The notes below the pieces were generated by a model. The model made no database searches. It saw only the letters and a program-made list of their open reading frames with translations, and was not told where the DNA came from. A stretch of DNA of 14,081 nucleotides, taken from assembly GCA_964635265.1 (NCBI GenBank), contig CAZWNV010000070.1, forward strand, positions 1 to 14,081, given 5' to 3'. A program made the translations under genes and the position numbers. The DNA is from M55B175 sp964635265. GTDB lineage: Bacteria; Desulfobacterota; Desulfobacteria; Desulfobacterales; Desulfosalsimonadaceae. The first letter of the stretch is position 1; the number at the start of each line of letters is the position of its first letter. Of the stretch, positions 11,846 to 14,081 are shown piece by piece.

Positions 11846-14081
11846 ATGGAGACCAACCTGCCTGAAATCAGTCTCGAGCGGGAGATGCGGCAGTCCTACC
11901 TGGACTATGCCATGAGCGTTATCATCGGCAGAGCCCTTCCCGATGTGCGGGACGGACTAAAACCGGTGCATCGGCGGATTCTTTTCGCCATGCGCGAACT
12001 GAAAAACGACTGGAACCGGCCGTATAAAAAATCCGCGCGAATCGTGGGGGATGTGATCGGAAAATATCATCCCCACGGCGACTCCGCTGTCTACGATGCC
12101 CTGGTGCGGATGGCGCAGAGCTTTACATTGCGCTATCCCATGGTCGACGGCCAGGGCAACTTCGGCTCCATCGACGGCGATCCGCCCGCTGCCATGCGTT
12201 ATACGGAAGTGCGCATGATGCGGCTGGCCCACCAGATGCTCGAGGATATTGACAAGGAAACCGTCGATCACCAGCTAAATTACGACGAAACCCTGCAGGA
12301 GCCGCAGGTACTGCCGGCAAAGATCCCCTCGCTGCTGTTGAACGGTTCCTCCGGCATCGCCGTGGGGATGGCCACCAACATTCCGCCGCATAACATCAAT
12401 GAGCTGAGCGAAGCCATAAAGGCCCTGATTGACAATCCGGATCTCAGCTGTGAAGAGCTGGTTTCCTATCTGCCGGGTCCGGATTTTCCTACCGGGGGCA
12501 TTATCTACGGCACTCAGGGCATTCATAGCGCCTATACCACCGGCCGCGGAAAAATTCGGATCCGCGGGCGCATCGAAATCGAAACCGAGAGAAAAACCAA
12601 GGCGCAGACCATTGTTATCCGCGAGATTCCGTATTTGGTCAACAAGGCCACGCTGATCGAAAAAATTGCGGATCTGGTGAAAAACAAGCACCTCGAGGGC
12701 GTCCGCTATGTCCGGGATGAATCCGACAAGGAGGGCATACGCGTAGCTGTGGGGCTCAAACGCGAGCAGGTAGCGGAAGTGGTGCTGAATCAGCTCTACA
12801 AGCATACGCCGCTGGAGAGCAACTTTGGGATCATTTTGCTTGCGGTGGTCAACAAGCGTCCGGAAATGCTCAATCTCAAGGAAATCCTTGAGTATTTCAT
12901 CGTCCACCGCAAGGATATTATCATCCGCCGCACCCGCTATGATCTGGCCAAGGCCGAAGCCCGGGCCCATGTACTGGAAGGCCTGATCATCGCTTTGGAC
13001 AATCTCGATGAGGTGGTGGCCCTGATTCGCCACAGCGCTTCCCCCGATGACGCCAGGGGGCAGCTCATGGACCGTTTTTCGCTGACCCAGGTCCAGGCCC
13101 AGGCGATTCTGGATATGCGGCTGCAGCGCCTGACCGGCCTCGAACGCGACAAGATCAAGCAGGAGCATGCCGATATCTTAAAGGATATTGCCCGTTTCAA
13201 GGAGATTCTCTCCTCCGAGCGCATTATTCTGGGCCTTATAAAAGACGAGTTGAGCGAGATTCAGGAGAGCTTCGGCGATGAGCGCCGCACCAGGATTGTC
13301 TCCGAAACCCGGGAAATCTCCCTGGAGGATATGATCGCCGAGGAGGATATGGTGGTCACCATCACCAACAGCGGCTATATCAAGCGCAATCCCATCACCC
13401 TTTACCGGCAGCAGCGCCGGGGAGGCAAGGGAAAGACGGGGATGGGGACGAAGGACGAGGATTTCGTCGAACATCTCTTTGTGGCCTCCACCCACCATAC
13501 ATTCATGTTTTTTACCAACCAGGGCCGGGTGTACTGGTGCAAGGTCTATGACATTCCGCAGAGCGGACGCACCAGCCGGGGCAAGGCAGTGGTCAACCTG
13601 CTCAATTTCAAGCCCGAGGAAAAACTGACCACGGTGCTGGCGGTGCCCGGTTTTGAACCCGGCCAGCATATCCTGATGGCCACCCGGCAGGGTGTGATCA
13701 AGAAGACCGACATCATGGAGTTTTCCCGGCCCCGATCCGGCGGCCTGATTGCGGTAAGGCTCATGGAAGGCGATGAACTGATGGCCGTTCGCATCACCGA
13801 CGGCACCCGGAACGTCTTTTTGTGTTCGCTGTTCGGCAAATCCATCCGTTTTCATGAATCCGATGTGCGGCCGACAGGGCGCATTGCCCAGGGCGTCCGC
13901 GGCATGAAGCTGTCCGGGGGGGACCAGCTTGTGGGCATGGAGGTCCTCACACACGGCCAGACGCTTTTTACCGCCACGGAGAAGGGATACGGCAAGCGCA
14001 CCGCCATTGATGAATATCCGGTGCAACGGCGGGGCGGCATGGGAGTGATTACCATCAAGACCAACGAGAGAAACGGGCGCG
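11846..14081 (+). CDS. gyrA: DNA gyrase subunit A, 3' end beyond the window
   Basis: The first 745 codons are visible. The breakage-reunion domain has the catalytic tyrosine Y119 (AAMRYTEVRM), the conserved DGLKPVHRRIL block and the KYHPHGDSAVYD quinolone-resistance region. The C-terminal pinwheel begins around residue 500 and carries the gyrase-specific GyrA box QRRGGKG at 523-529, which separates it from ParC. With GyrB it forms the A2B2 enzyme that introduces negative supercoils using ATP. S80 and D84, equivalent to E. coli S83 and D87, keep the drug-sensitive residues. TGA lies in frame directly before ATG 11846, so no upstream start is possible; the nearest purine-rich site (GGAG) is 13 bases away and weak. 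About 80-130 C-terminal residues are probably missing. It follows the 57-residue gene by 44 bases with no obvious terminator, and no gyrB is in view. Confidence 0.97.
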   Translation, partial: METNLPEISLEREMRQSYLDYAMSVIIGRALPDVRDGLKPVHRRILFAMRELKNDWNRPYKKSARIVGDVIGKYHPHGDSAVYDALVRMAQSFTLRYPMVDGQGNFGSIDGDPPAAMRYTEVRMMRLAHQMLEDIDKETVDHQLNYDETLQEPQVLPAKIPSLLLNGSSGIAVGMATNIPPHNINELSEAIKALIDNPDLSCEELVSYLPGPDFPTGGIIYGTQGIHSAYTTGRGKIRIRGRIEIETERKTKAQTIVIREIPYLVNKATLIEKIADLVKNKHLEGVRYVRDESDKEGIRVAVGLKREQVAEVVLNQLYKHTPLESNFGIILLAVVNKRPEMLNLKEILEYFIVHRKDIIIRRTRYDLAKAEARAHVLEGLIIALDNLDEVVALIRHSASPDDARGQLMDRFSLTQVQAQAILDMRLQRLTGLERDKIKQEHADILKDIARFKEILSSERIILGLIKDELSEIQESFGDERRTRIVSETREISLEDMIAEEDMVVTITNSGYIKRNPITLYRQQRRGGKGKTGMGTKDEDFVEHLFVASTHHTFMFFTNQGRVYWCKVYDIPQSGRTSRGKAVVNLLNFKPEEKLTTVLAVPGFEPGQHILMATRQGVIKKTDIMEFSRPRSGGLIAVRLMEGDELMAVRITDGTRNVFLCSLFGKSIRFHESDVRPTGRIAQGVRGMKLSGGDQLVGMEVLTHGQTLFTATEKGYGKRTAIDEYPVQRRGGMGVITIKTNERNGR

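Noticed and set aside
12275..13168. 297-codon minus-strand open frame inside gyrA
   Set aside because: gyrA is unmistakable over this stretch, and the antisense translation is a composition-driven shadow with no ribosome site.
13178..14026. 282-codon minus-strand open frame inside gyrA
   Set aside because: Same reason: it is antisense to the conserved GyrA C-terminal coding sequence.
11846..14081. ParC (topoisomerase IV subunit A) as the identity of the right-edge gene
   Set aside because: The GyrA box QRRGGKG and the AAMRYTEVRM active-site context are those of gyrase.

Overview
The window is about 14 kb of GC-rich, gene-dense bacterial chromosome holding twelve complete or near-complete genes plus a partial gene at each edge counted among them. 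It most resembles an anaerobic deltaproteobacterium (Desulfobacterota, sulfate-reducer type). That placement is an inference from gene content: a GlcF/HdrD-like CCG-domain iron-sulfur protein, a FadH-type Fe-S flavoprotein, a ferredoxin-domain protein of a family common in anaerobes, an AcnB aconitase, and a thiolase carrying an extra N-terminal insert. No rRNA, tRNA, CRISPR array or insertion sequence was recognised.

Minus-strand block (8153 down to 1). A TetR-family repressor gene is followed, with short gaps, by a double [4Fe-4S] protein, a FadH-like 2,4-dienoyl-CoA/enoate reductase, aconitate hydratase AcnB, an unrecognised 169-residue protein whose TTG start overlaps the acnB stop, and a two-[4Fe-4S]/two-CCG-domain protein resembling glycolate/lactate oxidase Fe-S subunits. 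A partial lipoprotein gene runs off the left edge. The first six genes look like one transcription unit. Directly in front of tetR is a TTGACA-N17-TATTTT promoter with a near-perfect ATACC-N4-GGTAT palindrome lying across its spacer and -10 element, so the repressor probably controls itself and the genes after it. The predicted transcript would start almost at the tetR ATG, which has no Shine-Dalgarno sequence.

Divergent plus-strand pair (8273-9355). Two corrinoid genes, a CobO/BtuR-type ATP:corrinoid adenosyltransferase and a CobU/CobP kinase-guanylyltransferase, are read away from tetR. They converge on a minus-strand NRDE (TANGO2-like) protein gene with only 12 bases between the stops.

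Right part (10298-14081, plus strand). An acetyl-CoA acetyltransferase gene with a very strong ribosome binding site is divergent from the NRDE gene. It is followed by a 57-residue two-helix membrane protein and by gyrA, cut off by the right edge after 745 codons.

Taken together, the minus-strand unit looks like a redox module acting on unsaturated acids or acyl-CoAs: a flavoenzyme for C=C reduction, two Fe-S electron carriers and an Fe-S hydro-lyase under one repressor. The nearby thiolase could fit acyl-CoA metabolism, but it is a separate unit. No individual protein here is a new family on present evidence. The least ordinary points are the combination of genes, the unrecognised overlapping 169-residue protein, the N-terminally short ferredoxin-domain protein, and the probable leaderless, self-repressed tetR transcript.
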